DNA from: Roseomonas elaeocarpi
Lineage (GTDB): Bacteria > Pseudomonadota > Alphaproteobacteria > Acetobacterales > Acetobacteraceae
Length of the DNA: 64,000 bases
Assembly: GCF_042433915.1 (NCBI RefSeq)
Contig: NZ_JBHLUN010000015.1
Span: forward strand, 186,001-250,000
Direction of reading: 5' to 3'
Every line of letters starts with the position of its first letter. The first letter of the stretch is position 1. Shown piece by piece: positions 1 through 9,875 of the stretch. A model generated the notes under the pieces. It ran no database searches and was not told the origin of the DNA. It was given only the letters and a program-made list of their open reading frames with translations. A program made the position numbers and the translations under genes.

Positions 1-27
1 GCCCGTGATAGTCTCAGGCCGTCGCCG

Positions 28-2124
28 TCAGCCCGCGTGCAGAAGCTCCAGGCTGGTGTCGTGCCCGAAGAAGGGCAGCAGCCAGCGCGCCGCCGCCCGG
101 CCGCGCTCCGTCGCGTCGAGGTGCGGGTCCTTTTCCAGCAGCAGCGTCGCATCCTGGTGCGCCATCCGCACCAGTGGCCCGTGCCGCTGCGGGTCCGCCA
201 GCCGACGCCCGAGCAGCCCGGCCTGCCGGGTGCCCAGCGCGTCGCCGCCGCCGCGGTGGTTCAGGTCCTCGTCGGCAATCACGAAGCCGTCCTCGGTGTC
301 GCGCAGCACGGCGAGGCGCCGCTTCTCGCCATCGTTCAGGTCGGCCGAGGGCATCAGCAGGCAGTAGGATTGCGCGTCGCCCCGGCCCACACGGCCGCGC
401 AGCTGGTGCAGGGCGGCAAGACCGAAGCGCTCCGCCTGCTCGATGATCATGATCGTGGCCTCGGGCACGTCCACGCCCACCTCGACCACGGTGGTGGCCA
501 CCAGTAGCTTGGCGCGGCCGGCGGCGAAGTCCTTCAGCGAGGCTTCCCGCACGTCGAGCGCCTGGGCGCCGTGGGCGAGTCGCACCTCCTCGCCGAAGAT
601 CTCACGCAGCGCGGCGAAGGTGGTTTCGGCGGCGACATTGTCGTGCTGCTCGCCTTCCTCGACGGCGCGCACCACCCAGTAGGCGCGGTCACCGCGGGCA
701 AAGGCGCGGCGCAGGGCGTCCAGAACCTCCTCCCGCCGTTCCCGCGACACGATGCGGGTCACGATCGGCTTGCGCCCGGCCGGCCGCTCGGCCAGGCGGG
801 ACACCGCCATCTCGCCCCACTGGGTCAGCAGCAGGGTGCGCGGGATCGGCGTCGCGGTCATCACCAGCATGTCGGTGTCGGCGCCCTTGCCGGCGAGTGC
901 CAGGCGCTGCGCCACGCCGAAGCGGTGCTGCTCATCCACCACCACGAGGCCGAGGTCGCGGAAGGCCACCTTTTCCTGGAACAGGGCGTGCGTGCCCACC
1001 ACCAGCGGGATCGAGCCGCTGGCGAGGCCCAGCAGCACCCGCTTGCGTTCCTTGCCCTTCACGCTGCCGGCCAGCAGCGCGACCTCGACCCCGGCGGCGC
1101 CGGCGAGCTTGGCGAAGGTGCGCAGGTGCTGGCGCGCCAGGATCTCGGTGGGCGCCATGATCGCGGCCTGGGTTCCGGCCTCCACCGCGCGCAGCATGGC
1201 CATCAGCGCCACCAGCGTCTTGCCCGAGCCCACGTCGCCCTGCAGCAGCCGGAGCATCCGGTGCGGCGCCGCGAGGTCGGCGTCAATCTCCGCGATGGCG
1301 TGCGCCTGGGCGCCGGTGGGCTGGTGCCCGAAGGCAGCCATGGCCACCTCGCGCAGGCTGTTGTCGCCCAGCAGCGACCGCCCGGGCCGCGTCTGCGCCG
1401 CCCGGCGCACGAGGCCGATCGCCAGCTGCCCGGCCAGCAGCTCGTCATAGGCCAGCCGGTCCAGCGGCTCGTGCCCGGGGATCACCTCCGGCGCCTGAAG
1501 CAGCCGCAACGCTTCGGTGAAGCCCGGCCAGCGGCGGCGTTGCAGCAGCGTCCGGTCGCCCCATTCGCCGACACCGCTCAGCAGCGGCAGCGCCGCGGCC
1601 ATGGCCTTGCCCACGTCCTTGCCCGACAGCCCCTTCACCAGTGGCCACACCGCCTGGAGGGGCGGGATCTCGTCGGGCGGGCTGATGAACTCGGGCGGCT
1701 CCATCCGCCAGCGGTTGCCGTTGCGCCGCACCCGGCCGGACAGGGTGCGCTCGGCGCCCTCGGGAAAGCTGCGCGCCAGCCAGGGGCCGACCCAGCGGGC
1801 GCGCAGGAAGTAGGGGATTTCCACCTCCCAGCCCTCGGAGCGGCAGCGCACCACCCAGGGGCGCGACGGCGTGCCGGGCGAGGAGATGCTGTCGATCTCC
1901 ACCGGGATCGTCGCCACGTCGCCATCATTGGCCTCGCGCAGCGAGAGCACCCGCTGCCGGTCCACGTAGCGCTCGGGGATGTGGAACAGCAGGTCGATCA
2001 CCCGGCCGCCGCCCACGGCCTCGGCCAGGCGGCCGGCCTTCTCGCCCAGGCCGGGCAGGGTTTCCAGCGGCGAAAGCAGGGAATCGGCCAAGGGAACTGC
2101 CGTGGGGATGGGTTGGGCTGACAT
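28..2124 (-). CDS. recG: ATP-dependent DNA helicase RecG
   Basis: RecG is a superfamily 2 DNA translocase that regresses stalled replication forks and processes Holliday-junction-like branches. The 698-residue product has the usual family length. An N-terminal wedge/OB region lies before about residue 250. It is followed by a helicase core with Walker A GDVGSGKT (about 296-303), the Walker B box DEQH (about 397-400), a TATPIPRT motif and a C-terminal QLRGRVGRG motif. The ATG start is 102 bp from the divergent sdhE start. The stop lies 28 bases from the window edge, so the protein is complete. The recG/sdhE/mfd arrangement is common in alphaproteobacteria. Confidence 0.97.
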   Translation of the reverse strand: MSAQPIPTAVPLADSLLSPLETLPGLGEKAGRLAEAVGGGRVIDLLFHIPERYVDRQRVLSLREANDGDVATIPVEIDSISSPGTPSRPWVVRCRSEGWEVEIPYFLRARWVGPWLARSFPEGAERTLSGRVRRNGNRWRMEPPEFISPPDEIPPLQAVWPLVKGLSGKDVGKAMAAALPLLSGVGEWGDRTLLQRRRWPGFTEALRLLQAPEVIPGHEPLDRLAYDELLAGQLAIGLVRRAAQTRPGRSLLGDNSLREVAMAAFGHQPTGAQAHAIAEIDADLAAPHRMLRLLQGDVGSGKTLVALMAMLRAVEAGTQAAIMAPTEILARQHLRTFAKLAGAAGVEVALLAGSVKGKERKRVLLGLASGSIPLVVGTHALFQEKVAFRDLGLVVVDEQHRFGVAQRLALAGKGADTDMLVMTATPIPRTLLLTQWGEMAVSRLAERPAGRKPIVTRIVSRERREEVLDALRRAFARGDRAYWVVRAVEEGEQHDNVAAETTFAALREIFGEEVRLAHGAQALDVREASLKDFAAGRAKLLVATTVVEVGVDVPEATIMIIEQAERFGLAALHQLRGRVGRGDAQSYCLLMPSADLNDGEKRRLAVLRDTEDGFVIADEDLNHRGGGDALGTRQAGLLGRRLADPQRHGPLVRMAHQDATLLLEKDPHLDATERGRAAARWLLPFFGHDTSLELLHAG

Positions 2125-2226
2125 GGGGGAAGGCCGGCTCTATATGGCAACACGAACGAAGGGCGAACCCCCCTCCGCCCGCTTCCCTGGCCGCCCGCCG
2201 GCCGCGCCTGAGCCGGTGTGCCCCAT

Positions 2227-2568
2227 ATGTCCGACGCCCCATCGAACCAGACCTCCTCCACGCCTGAGGAACTGCCGCCGCGCCGCAAGCGGCTGCTGTT
2301 CCGCGCCTGGCACCGCGGCACCAAGGAAACCGACCTCATGGTCGGACACTTCGTGGCCCGTCACATCGCCGCCTTCACCGAGGACCAGTTGGACGAGCTC
2401 GAAACCGTGCTGGAGCACCTGGACGTGGACATGCAGGAATGGCTGTCCGGCCGCCGTCCCATCCCGGAGGCCCACTGCAGCCCCATGCTGGACTGGATGG
2501 CGCGCGAGTGCGCCCAGAGCGGTGCCGGCCTGCCCACGGAACTGCGAACGCCGGAGCGTGGCGCTTGA
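2227..2568 (+). CDS. sdhE: Succinate dehydrogenase assembly factor 2 (SdhE/DUF339)
   Basis: SdhE is a small cytosolic factor that promotes covalent FAD attachment to the succinate dehydrogenase flavoprotein. The 113-residue product contains the family signature RGTKETD shortly after an Arg-rich N-terminal stretch, and the helical segment FTEDQLDELE. An in-frame GTG at 2218 would add three residues; the ATG at 2227 is preferred. No strong ribosome binding site is visible, so the start is moderately certain. Its TGA stop overlaps the TTG start of mfd (TTGA), which implies translational coupling. Confidence 0.93.
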   Translation: MSDAPSNQTSSTPEELPPRRKRLLFRAWHRGTKETDLMVGHFVARHIAAFTEDQLDELETVLEHLDVDMQEWLSGRRPIPEAHCSPMLDWMARECAQSGAGLPTELRTPERGA

Positions 2569-5500
2569 GCGCCGTCGCGGAACGCGAACTCGTCGGCGCC
2601 ACGGTTTACGGCGCCCCGGAAGGCTTCGACGCGCTGCTGCTGGCCCGGCGCCGGGCCGAGATCGACAAGCCGCTCCTCCATGCCTGCCGCGACGACGCGC
2701 GCATGGCCCGAATGGCCGAGGCGCTGAGCTTCTTTGCCCCCGGCGTCGAGGTGCTGCGCTTCCCGGCCTGGGACAGCCTGCCCTACGACCGCGTCTCCCC
2801 GAATCCGGAGATCGTGGCCGAGCGCGTGGCCACGCTGGCGCGCCTCATCGAGCCCGACGCGAAGCCCCGCATCGTGCTGACCACCGTGAACGCCCTGGTG
2901 CAGAAGGTGCCGCCGCGCTCGGTCTTCGACGGCGCGACGCTGGAGCTGCGCAAGGGCGGCCGCGTGTCGCCCGCCAAGCTAACGGAGTTCCTGGAGGCCA
3001 ACGGCTACGGCCGCACCGGCACGGTGATGGAGCCGGGCGAATACGCGGTGCGCGGCGGCATCGTGGACCTCTACCCGGCCGGCGAGGCGCAGCCGGTGCG
3101 CCTCGACCTGTTCGGCGACGAGATCGAGAGCCTCCGCCACTTCGACCCCGAGACGCAGCGTTCTTCCGACACGCTCAAGGGCCTGACCTTGCGCCCGGTG
3201 GGCGAGGTCTGCCTCGACGCCGACGCCATCGCGCATTTCCGGGCGGAATACCTCGACCTGTTCGGCATGGCCGCGACCGAGGACCCGCTCTACGTCAGCA
3301 TCTCCGCCGGTCGGCGGCATCCTGGGATGGAGCACTGGGCCGGGCTGTTCCAGGAGGAGATGGCCGTCCTCCTCGACTACCTGCCCGGTGCCGAGGTCAG
3401 CCTCGATCATCAGGCGGAGGACGTCCTCGACGCCCGGCTGGAGATGATCCAGGACCACTACGAGGCCCGCCGCCTGCCGCCACGCGAGGGTGAGACGCCC
3501 TATCGCCCGGCGCCGCCGCGCACCCTCTTCCTTGATCGGGCCGGCTGGAACCGGATGCTGTCGCGCGGGCCGCTGGCGCACTTCTCGCCCTTCGCGGGTG
3601 AGGACGGCCCCGACGCAGGCGGGCGCCCGGGCAAGCTGTTCAGCGACGTCCGCACCTCCGGTGGCAACGTCTTCGCCGCCTACAAGGAATATGCCGAGGC
3701 GCTGGCGGGGCAGGGGCGCCGGCCGGTGGTGGCCGCCTGGACCCGCGGCTCGCGCGAGCGGCTGGCCAACCTCCTGCGCGAGAACAACGTCGCCGCTGAG
3801 CCGGTGGAACATTGGGGGGCGGCGCAGAAGCTGGCGCCCGGCGCGGTGGCGCTGGCGATCATGGGGATCGAGCGAGGCTTCACCGGCCCGGCCGTGGGCG
3901 GCGTCGGCACCACGGGCTTGCGCAAGGATGCGGGGATCGTCGTCACCGGCGAGCAGGACCTGCTGGGCGAGCGCATCGCCCGGCCGCCGCGGCGGCGCAA
4001 GCGTGCCGACCAGTTCATCGCCGACGCCACCGAGATCGCGGAAGGCGACCTCGTGGTGCATGCCGATCACGGCATCGGCCGCTACGACGGGCTGGTGACC
4101 ATCGAGGTCAACGGCGCTCCGCATGACTGCCTGCGGCTGCTCTACGATGGCAACGACCGGCTTTTCCTGCCGGTCGAGAACATCGAGGTCCTCACCCGCT
4201 TCGGCTCCGAAACTGCGGGCGTGTCGCTGGACAAGCTGGGCGGCGCCTCCTGGCAGAACCGCAAGGCCAAGGCCAAGCAGCGCATCCGTGACATGGCGGG
4301 CGAGCTGATCCGCACCGCCGCCGAGCGCAAGGTGCAGGAGGGCAGGGCCGCCGTGCCGCCCGAGGGCGCCTGGGACGAGTTCGCCGCCCGCTTCCCCTTC
4401 GCCGAGACCGAGGACCAGCAGCGCGCCATCGCCGACATCGTGGAGGACCTGGCCTCAGGCCGCCCGATGGACCGCCTCATCTGCGGCGACGTGGGCTTCG
4501 GCAAGACCGAGGTGGCGCTGCGTGCCGCCTTCCTGGTGGCCATGACCGGCGCCCAGGTCGCGGTGGTGGTGCCGACCACGCTTCTCGCCCGTCAGCACTT
4601 CCGCACCTTCTCCAAGCGCTTCGAGGGGCTGCCGGTCAACGTGGCGCAGCTCTCCCGCCTCGCCACGCCCAAGGAGGCCAACCAGACCCGTGCCGGCCTC
4701 AAGGACGGCACCGTCAACATCGTGGTCGGCACCCACGCGCTGCTGGCCAAGGGGGTGGAGTTCGCCGACCTCGGCCTCGTGATCGTGGACGAGGAGCAGC
4801 ACTTCGGCGTCGCCCACAAGGAGCGGCTGAAGGCGCTCAAGACCGACGTCCACATGCTGACGCTGACCGCGACGCCGATCCCGCGCACGCTGCAGCTGGC
4901 GCTGTCGGGCGTGCGGGAGATGAGCGTGATCGCCACGCCGCCGGTGGACCGTCTCGCGGTGCGGACCTTTATCTCGCCCTTCGACAGTGTGGTGATCCGC
5001 GAGGCCATCCAGCGCGAGCGCTTCCGCGGCGGCCAGATCTTCTGCGTGGTGCCGCGCTTGGAAGACATGCCGAAGATGGCGGAGCGCCTCAAGGAAATCG
5101 TGCCCGAGGCGCGCACGGTGGAAGCGCATGGCCGCCTCTCGCCCACCGAGCTCGAGCGCGTGATGACCGAGTTCGGCGACGGCAAGTACGACATCCTGTT
5201 GGCCACCAACATCGTCGAGTCCGGCCTCGACATGCCGGCGGTCAACACCCTGATCGTGTACCGCGCCGACATGTTCGGGCTGGCGCAGCTCTATCAGCTG
5301 CGCGGGCGGGTGGGACGCGGCAAGCAGCGTGGCTACGCCTATCTCACCTGGCCCGCGGCGCATCGCCTGTCCGCCGCCTCGCAGAAGCGGCTGGAGGTGA
5401 TGAACACGCTGGACAACCTGGGCGCCGGCTTCACGCTGGCGAGCCACGACCTCGACATCCGCGGCGCCGGCAACCTGCTGGGCCAGGAACAGTCGGGCCA

Positions 5501-6071
5501 GATCCGCGAGGTCGGCATCGAGCTCTACCAGCAGATGCTGGAAGACGCGGTGCAGGAGGTCCGCAACCGCAACAAGGGCCGCCGGCGCCGCGAGGCCGAG
5601 GAGGACCGCGACTGGACGCCCAACATCAACCTGGGCCTGCCGGTGCTGATCCCCGACAACTACGTCCAGGACCTGCCGGTGCGGCTGGGCCTGTACCGCC
5701 GCATCGGCGGCTTGGCCTCCGAGGCGGAGGTCGAGGCGATGGCGGCGGAGCTGGTGGACCGCTTCGGCCCGCTGCCCGAGGAGGTGGACAACCTCCTCCA
5801 GGTCGTCTCGCTCAAGCGCCTGTGCCGCGAGACCGGCGTGGAGAAGCTCGATGCCGGGCCCAAGGGGGTGGTGGTCACCTTCCGCCGCAACCGCTTCAGC
5901 AACCCGGGCGGGCTGGTGAACTGGGTGGCGGCGCAGAAGGGCACCATCAAGCTGCGCCCCGACCACAAGCTGGCCCTGGTGCGGGAGATGGAGCTCAGCG
6001 CCCGGGTCAAGGCGGCGCGCGGCATCCTGCTCGGGCTGGCCAAGGTGGTGGCGGAGATCCCGGCCGCCTGA
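2565..6071 (+). CDS. mfd: Transcription-repair coupling factor Mfd
   Basis: Mfd removes RNA polymerase stalled at DNA lesions and recruits UvrA. The product has UvrB-like N-terminal modules, then an RNA-polymerase-interacting region near residues 500-570 (DLVVHADHGIGRY). The helicase core has GDVGFGKTE near residue 641, DEEQHFG near 742 and TATPIPRTL, and a TRCF C-terminal domain follows. The reading frame is open much further upstream, but that part runs through sdhE in another frame. The TTG at 2565 overlaps the sdhE stop and has GGAG 8 nt upstream. It gives 1168 residues, the normal Mfd length. Confidence 0.96.
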   Translation: MSAVAERELVGATVYGAPEGFDALLLARRRAEIDKPLLHACRDDARMARMAEALSFFAPGVEVLRFPAWDSLPYDRVSPNPEIVAERVATLARLIEPDAKPRIVLTTVNALVQKVPPRSVFDGATLELRKGGRVSPAKLTEFLEANGYGRTGTVMEPGEYAVRGGIVDLYPAGEAQPVRLDLFGDEIESLRHFDPETQRSSDTLKGLTLRPVGEVCLDADAIAHFRAEYLDLFGMAATEDPLYVSISAGRRHPGMEHWAGLFQEEMAVLLDYLPGAEVSLDHQAEDVLDARLEMIQDHYEARRLPPREGETPYRPAPPRTLFLDRAGWNRMLSRGPLAHFSPFAGEDGPDAGGRPGKLFSDVRTSGGNVFAAYKEYAEALAGQGRRPVVAAWTRGSRERLANLLRENNVAAEPVEHWGAAQKLAPGAVALAIMGIERGFTGPAVGGVGTTGLRKDAGIVVTGEQDLLGERIARPPRRRKRADQFIADATEIAEGDLVVHADHGIGRYDGLVTIEVNGAPHDCLRLLYDGNDRLFLPVENIEVLTRFGSETAGVSLDKLGGASWQNRKAKAKQRIRDMAGELIRTAAERKVQEGRAAVPPEGAWDEFAARFPFAETEDQQRAIADIVEDLASGRPMDRLICGDVGFGKTEVALRAAFLVAMTGAQVAVVVPTTLLARQHFRTFSKRFEGLPVNVAQLSRLATPKEANQTRAGLKDGTVNIVVGTHALLAKGVEFADLGLVIVDEEQHFGVAHKERLKALKTDVHMLTLTATPIPRTLQLALSGVREMSVIATPPVDRLAVRTFISPFDSVVIREAIQRERFRGGQIFCVVPRLEDMPKMAERLKEIVPEARTVEAHGRLSPTELERVMTEFGDGKYDILLATNIVESGLDMPAVNTLIVYRADMFGLAQLYQLRGRVGRGKQRGYAYLTWPAAHRLSAASQKRLEVMNTLDNLGAGFTLASHDLDIRGAGNLLGQEQSGQIREVGIELYQQMLEDAVQEVRNRNKGRRRREAEEDRDWTPNINLGLPVLIPDNYVQDLPVRLGLYRRIGGLASEAEVEAMAAELVDRFGPLPEEVDNLLQVVSLKRLCRETGVEKLDAGPKGVVVTFRRNRFSNPGGLVNWVAAQKGTIKLRPDHKLALVREMELSARVKAARGILLGLAKVVAEIPAA

Positions 6072-6137
6072 GGTTCTGACGGGTTCCCCGTTGCGCCGGG
6101 CGGGCCTAGCCTGCGGTGGCGGGGGACCCTCAAAGAC

Positions 6138-7541
6138 ATGTCGATCGACGCACGCCGTTCTCTGCTGGTCGCCTTGCTGGTGGCCGGCACCTTCTTCATG
6201 GAGAACCTGGACGGCACCGTGATCGCGACCGCCCTGCCGCAGATGGCGCAGTCCTTCGGCGTGGCGGCGGTGGACCTCAACATCGGCATGTCGGCCTACC
6301 TGCTGACGCTGGCGGTGCTGATCCCGGGCAGCGGCTGGCTCGCCGACCGCTACGGCGCGCGCAATGTCTTCACCCTGGCGATCGCGATCTTCACCTTGGC
6401 CTCGGCCCTCTGCGCGCTGGCCGACGGCCTTTGGAGCTTCACCGCCGCGCGCGTCTTCCAGGGCATCGGCGGTGCCATGATGGTGCCGGTGGGGCGACTG
6501 GCCGTCCTGCGCAACACCGAGAAGAAAGACCTCGTGCGGCGCATCGCCACCATCACCTGGCCCGGCCTCGCCGCGCCGGTGCTGGGGCCGCCGCTGGGCG
6601 GCTTCATCACCACCTACGCCGACTGGCGGTGGATCTTCATTCTCAACCTGCCGCTGGGCCTCGTGGCGCTCGTGATGGCGTGGCGCCTGGTGCCGGGCGG
6701 GGGGACGGAGCGGCGGCCCTTCGATGCGCCGGGTTTCCTGCTGACCGGCCTTGCCGCCTTCTCGCTGATGTACGGGCTGGAGCTGGTAGGGCAGGGCGAG
6801 GGGGCGCTTGGCCTGGGTGCGCTGCTCCTGCTGCTCAGCTTCGGGGTGGGGCTGGTCGCGGTCTGGCACGCCCGGCGGACGGAGCGGCCGATGCTCGACT
6901 TCTCGGCGCTGCGCATCCAGACCTTCCGGGTGACCCTGGCGGGCGGCTCGGTGACCCGGGCGGCGATCAGCGCGACGCCCTTTCTGCTGCCGCTGCTGTT
7001 TCAGCTGGGCTTCGGGCTGGATGCCTTCAACGCCGGCCTGCTGGTGCTGGCGGTGTTCGCGGGCAACATCCTGATGAAGCCGGTCTCCATGCCGATCCTG
7101 CGGGGCTTCGGCTTCCGCACGGTGCTGCTGGGCAGCGCCACCGTGGCGGCCTGCTGCTACTTCGCCTGCGCCTTCTTCACGCCCGCGACGCCCGTGCCCG
7201 TGATGGTGGTGGTGCTCTTCGTCAGCGGGCTGGCGCGCTCGATGGTGTTCACGGTGCTGAACACGCTGGCCTTCGCCGAGGTCCCACCGGCGCAGATGAG
7301 CGGGGCCAACAGCCTGTTCAGCATGCTCCAGCAGATGGCCGTGGGCGTGGGCATCGCGCTGGGTGCCATCGTGCTGCGGCTCGGGCAGATGATCCATGGC
7401 CACGACCAGCCGATGCTGTCCGATTTCCGCCTGGCCTTCCTGTTCACCGCGCTGCTGACCCTGGCGGGGCTGGTGGACGGCTTCGGCCTGCGCCGGGACG
7501 CCGCCGCGGCGGTGAGCGGCCATCGTGCCGGCGCCGCCTGA
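6138..7541 (+). CDS. MFS drug-efflux-type transporter, DHA2 family (EmrB/QacA-like)
   Basis: This is a predicted inner-membrane proton-coupled exporter of 467 residues with about 14 hydrophobic segments, the DHA2 topology. Family signatures are visible: an early LDGTVIATALP (motif D1-like, near residue 27), the loop 2-3 motif GWLADRYGARNVF, and the antiporter motif C region PVLGPPLGG near residue 150. The ATG has a purine-rich GGGGGA about 12 nt upstream. It follows mfd by 66 bp on the same strand but is functionally unrelated. No membrane-fusion partner (EmrA-like) lies nearby, so the substrate cannot be inferred. Confidence 0.9.
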   Translation: MSIDARRSLLVALLVAGTFFMENLDGTVIATALPQMAQSFGVAAVDLNIGMSAYLLTLAVLIPGSGWLADRYGARNVFTLAIAIFTLASALCALADGLWSFTAARVFQGIGGAMMVPVGRLAVLRNTEKKDLVRRIATITWPGLAAPVLGPPLGGFITTYADWRWIFILNLPLGLVALVMAWRLVPGGGTERRPFDAPGFLLTGLAAFSLMYGLELVGQGEGALGLGALLLLLSFGVGLVAVWHARRTERPMLDFSALRIQTFRVTLAGGSVTRAAISATPFLLPLLFQLGFGLDAFNAGLLVLAVFAGNILMKPVSMPILRGFGFRTVLLGSATVAACCYFACAFFTPATPVPVMVVVLFVSGLARSMVFTVLNTLAFAEVPPAQMSGANSLFSMLQQMAVGVGIALGAIVLRLGQMIHGHDQPMLSDFRLAFLFTALLTLAGLVDGFGLRRDAAAAVSGHRAGAA

Positions 7542-7555
7542 CGCCGGCGGCCCCG

Positions 7556-8221
7556 TCAGTAGGCGGCGGCGCTTTCCGCCAGCGCCACGTCGAGCAGCCG
7601 CTCCAGCACCTCCGGCTCCTGCGCGCCGGCGATGGCATGGCGTTCCGCCACCACGAAGCAGGGCACGCCGTTGATGCCGAGGCGGTGGGCGCGCAGGTTC
7701 TCGGCGTGAATGGCCTCGACCTCGGCGCCACTCGCCAGGAAACGGCGGGTGACCAGCGGGTCGAGGCCGAGCGAGGTGCCCAGCGCGACAAGCGTTTCGT
7801 CGGAGCTGATGTCGAGGCCGCGCGAGAAGTAGCTCTCGAACAGGAGGTCCACCGCCGCGTCCGCCCGGCCTTCGCGCGCCGCCAGCCTGACGAGCCGGTG
7901 GGCATCCAGCGAGGACGGGACCCGGCGCAGGAGGTCGAGGCGGAACTCGATACCCTCGACCCGGCCGAGCTCGGTCAGCGTGGCATGGAGGCGTCGCGTC
8001 CGCTCCTCGCCGCCGAAGCGCCGCCCGAGATGCTCGCCGCGCGTGGTGCTGCCGACCTCCGGGTTCAGCAGGAAGGGTCGCCAGGAGATCTCGACCAGGA
8101 AGTCCGGCCGCATCCGCAGGGCACGCTGCAGCCGGCGCACGCCCAGGAAGCACCAGGGGCACACCAGGTCGAAGACCACGTCGACCGGCAGGCGCGCGCG
8201 CGGAGGGACAAGGATGTTCAC
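7556..8221 (-). CDS. DsbA-family oxidoreductase, FrnE-like
   Basis: The 221-residue product is a thioredoxin-fold protein with an active-site CPWC at residues 21-24 after the strand VDVVFDLV. It has an inserted helical domain and a conserved GINGVPCFVV cis-Pro loop near the C-terminus. These features match the FrnE/2-hydroxychromene-2-carboxylate isomerase-like branch of DsbA. There is no signal peptide, so it probably acts in the cytoplasm on disulfides. The start is GTG. It is convergent with the MFS gene, with 14 bp between the stops. The true substrate is unknown. Confidence 0.9.
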   Translation of the reverse strand: MNILVPPRARLPVDVVFDLVCPWCFLGVRRLQRALRMRPDFLVEISWRPFLLNPEVGSTTRGEHLGRRFGGEERTRRLHATLTELGRVEGIEFRLDLLRRVPSSLDAHRLVRLAAREGRADAAVDLLFESYFSRGLDISSDETLVALGTSLGLDPLVTRRFLASGAEVEAIHAENLRAHRLGINGVPCFVVAERHAIAGAQEPEVLERLLDVALAESAAAY

Positions 8222-8399
8222 GAGCTCAATCTAGGTGATGCGAAGCCCCGGGAAAACGCCGGAAGCGCCTGAACGGGCAGGAAAGCAGCGCTGCCCGCCT
8301 GCTGTTCCACAGGATGCCGGCCGAGGCGCTCCCTCGGGACACCCCTTGGCGATGCGATCATCCGGCGCACGTTCTCGGCGGATCGGTCCGACCGTTGGC

Positions 8400-9170
8400 T
8401 CAGTGCGCCCAGCCGCCGTCGACGATGAACTCCTGCGCCGTGCAGCGGGCGCTGCTGTCGGAGCACAGGAACAGCGCCATGTCGGCGATGTCGCCCGGCA
8501 TGACCTTGTCCGGCAGGCACTGGTCCTTGCGCAGCTGCGCCTCGGCCTCAGGCGTCAGCCACAGCTCGACCTGGCGCTCCGTCATCACCCAGCCGGGAAG
8601 CAGGGTGTTCACCCGGATGTTGCTGGGCCCGAGGTCGCGCGCCAGCCCGCGGGTCAGGCCGTGCACCGAAGCCTTGGCCATGGTGTAGGCCGGCATCCCG
8701 CCCTGTGCGACGCGCCAGGACACGGAGCCGAAGTTCACGATCGAGCCGCCGCCCAGCCGCCGCATCATCGGCCAGATCGCCTGCGCCGCGAAGAACATGG
8801 GCCGCTGGTTGATGGCCATGCGGTCGTCCCAGTATTCCGGCGTCACGGTGTCCGGATCGTGCCGTTGGTCGTTGGCTGCATTGTTCAGCAGGGCGCCGAT
8901 TTCGCCGTTGCGCTCCGCGGCCTCGGCCACGGCGCGGCGGAGCGCTGCGATGTCGCGGATGTCGCAGGGGATGAACAGCGGCGCGTGGTCGGCCCTTTCG
9001 GACAGGCGCTCCACCAGGGCGCGGCTCGGGGCTTCGGCGATGTCCACGAAACCGACCCGGCTACCCTGCGCCACGAATGCCTCCACCAGCGCGGCGCCGA
9101 TGCCGCTGCCACCCCCGGTGATGAAAACGCTCTTGCCGGCGAGGTCCGGATAGATGGCGATGCGGCGCAT
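8400..9170 (-). CDS. Short-chain dehydrogenase/reductase (SDR) family oxidoreductase
   Basis: This is a classical NAD(P)-dependent SDR of 256 residues. It shows the nucleotide-binding motif TGGGSGIG (residues 18-25), NNAAN, the catalytic Ser in NFGSVSW, YTMAK (YxxxK) and a C-terminal FIVDGGW. The frame is open to 9356. The ATG at 9170 is preferred because GGAAG lies just upstream and the dinucleotide-binding strand starts soon after. Resemblance is to sugar or polyol dehydrogenases of the SDR25C type, but the substrate cannot be assigned. It diverges from the acidic small protein at 9460 across 289 bp with no other gene. Confidence 0.9.
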   Translation of the reverse strand: MRRIAIYPDLAGKSVFITGGGSGIGAALVEAFVAQGSRVGFVDIAEAPSRALVERLSERADHAPLFIPCDIRDIAALRRAVAEAAERNGEIGALLNNAANDQRHDPDTVTPEYWDDRMAINQRPMFFAAQAIWPMMRRLGGGSIVNFGSVSWRVAQGGMPAYTMAKASVHGLTRGLARDLGPSNIRVNTLLPGWVMTERQVELWLTPEAEAQLRKDQCLPDKVMPGDIADMALFLCSDSSARCTAQEFIVDGGWAH

Positions 9171-9459
9171 GGATTCTTCCCTGGATCGGCCCTCCGTGCG
9201 GAGGAAGCGCCGGGCGACGCTGTCCGCTGGGCCTGCATGCGCGATTAGACCGCCTTGCCGGGCCGCGGGAAGTCTCCCCCGCCTTGCCCGGCGGGAACGG
9301 CGTGACCGAGGCAGGTTTTCGCCTCGCGAGACCTTCGCGCAACCCGAGGCTGACACTGACGCTTGCTCCCTCTATACCGCCGCTTCACAGGGCACCCGCC
9401 GCTGGCCCCGGCGCGGGAGCCGCGCAGTTCCGGGGCCAGCAACACCGAGAGGCTTCACG

Positions 9460-9783
9460 ATGTTCACCTTCGAGATCGGCGGCAAAGCGATCGCCGTCAC
9501 CGATGCCTCCGAGGATGAGGCCAAGCGCCTCCTGGACGGTGAAGAGTTCCGTTCCGACCTGGCGCGCCTGGAAAGCGAGGACGGCCCACTCTGGGACGGT
9601 GTGGCAGCCCTGACCGTCCGCCCCGCCACCCAGGCCGAGATCGACGAGTTCAACCAGGTCGAGGACGAGACCGAGGAATTCGAGGACGACGATCTCGAGG
9701 ACGAGGAAGACGAGGAGGGCGAAAGCTCGGTGATCGTGTTCCTGGTGCCGATCGTCGACAGCGAGGAAGACGACGAGAACTAA
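9460..9783 (+). CDS. Small highly acidic hypothetical protein
   Basis: The function is not recognised. The 107-residue product begins with a compact segment (MFTFEIGGKAIAVTD), then a predicted helix, then a run in which nearly every residue from about 66 to 90 is Asp or Glu. A short hydrophobic patch, VIVFLVPIV, and a second acidic tail close the protein. The ATG at 9460 has GAGAGG 7-8 nt upstream, and the codon usage is GC-rich like its neighbours. The hydrophobic patch is too short for a confident membrane span. Possibilities include a nucleic-acid mimic, a cation buffer or a chaperone-like partner, but none is supported directly. Confidence 0.75.
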   Translation: MFTFEIGGKAIAVTDASEDEAKRLLDGEEFRSDLARLESEDGPLWDGVAALTVRPATQAEIDEFNQVEDETEEFEDDDLEDEEDEEGESSVIVFLVPIVDSEEDDEN

Positions 9784-9875
9784 GCGTTCCGGCCGAGGGC
9801 CGCGGACGGGGCAGCCCGTTCCGGTCCGAGGCTCCTGTTCCTGGCCACTGGTCAGGAACCGTCTCCTCGCCGCTT

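Noticed and set aside
2439..2564. Upstream extension of mfd inside sdhE
   Set aside because: It lies within sdhE and has no Mfd similarity; the TTG at 2565 with GGAG is a better start.
4455..8162. 1235-codon minus-strand open frame
   Set aside because: It is His/Gln/Arg-rich shadow sequence opposite mfd and the MFS gene, typical of high-GC antisense frames.
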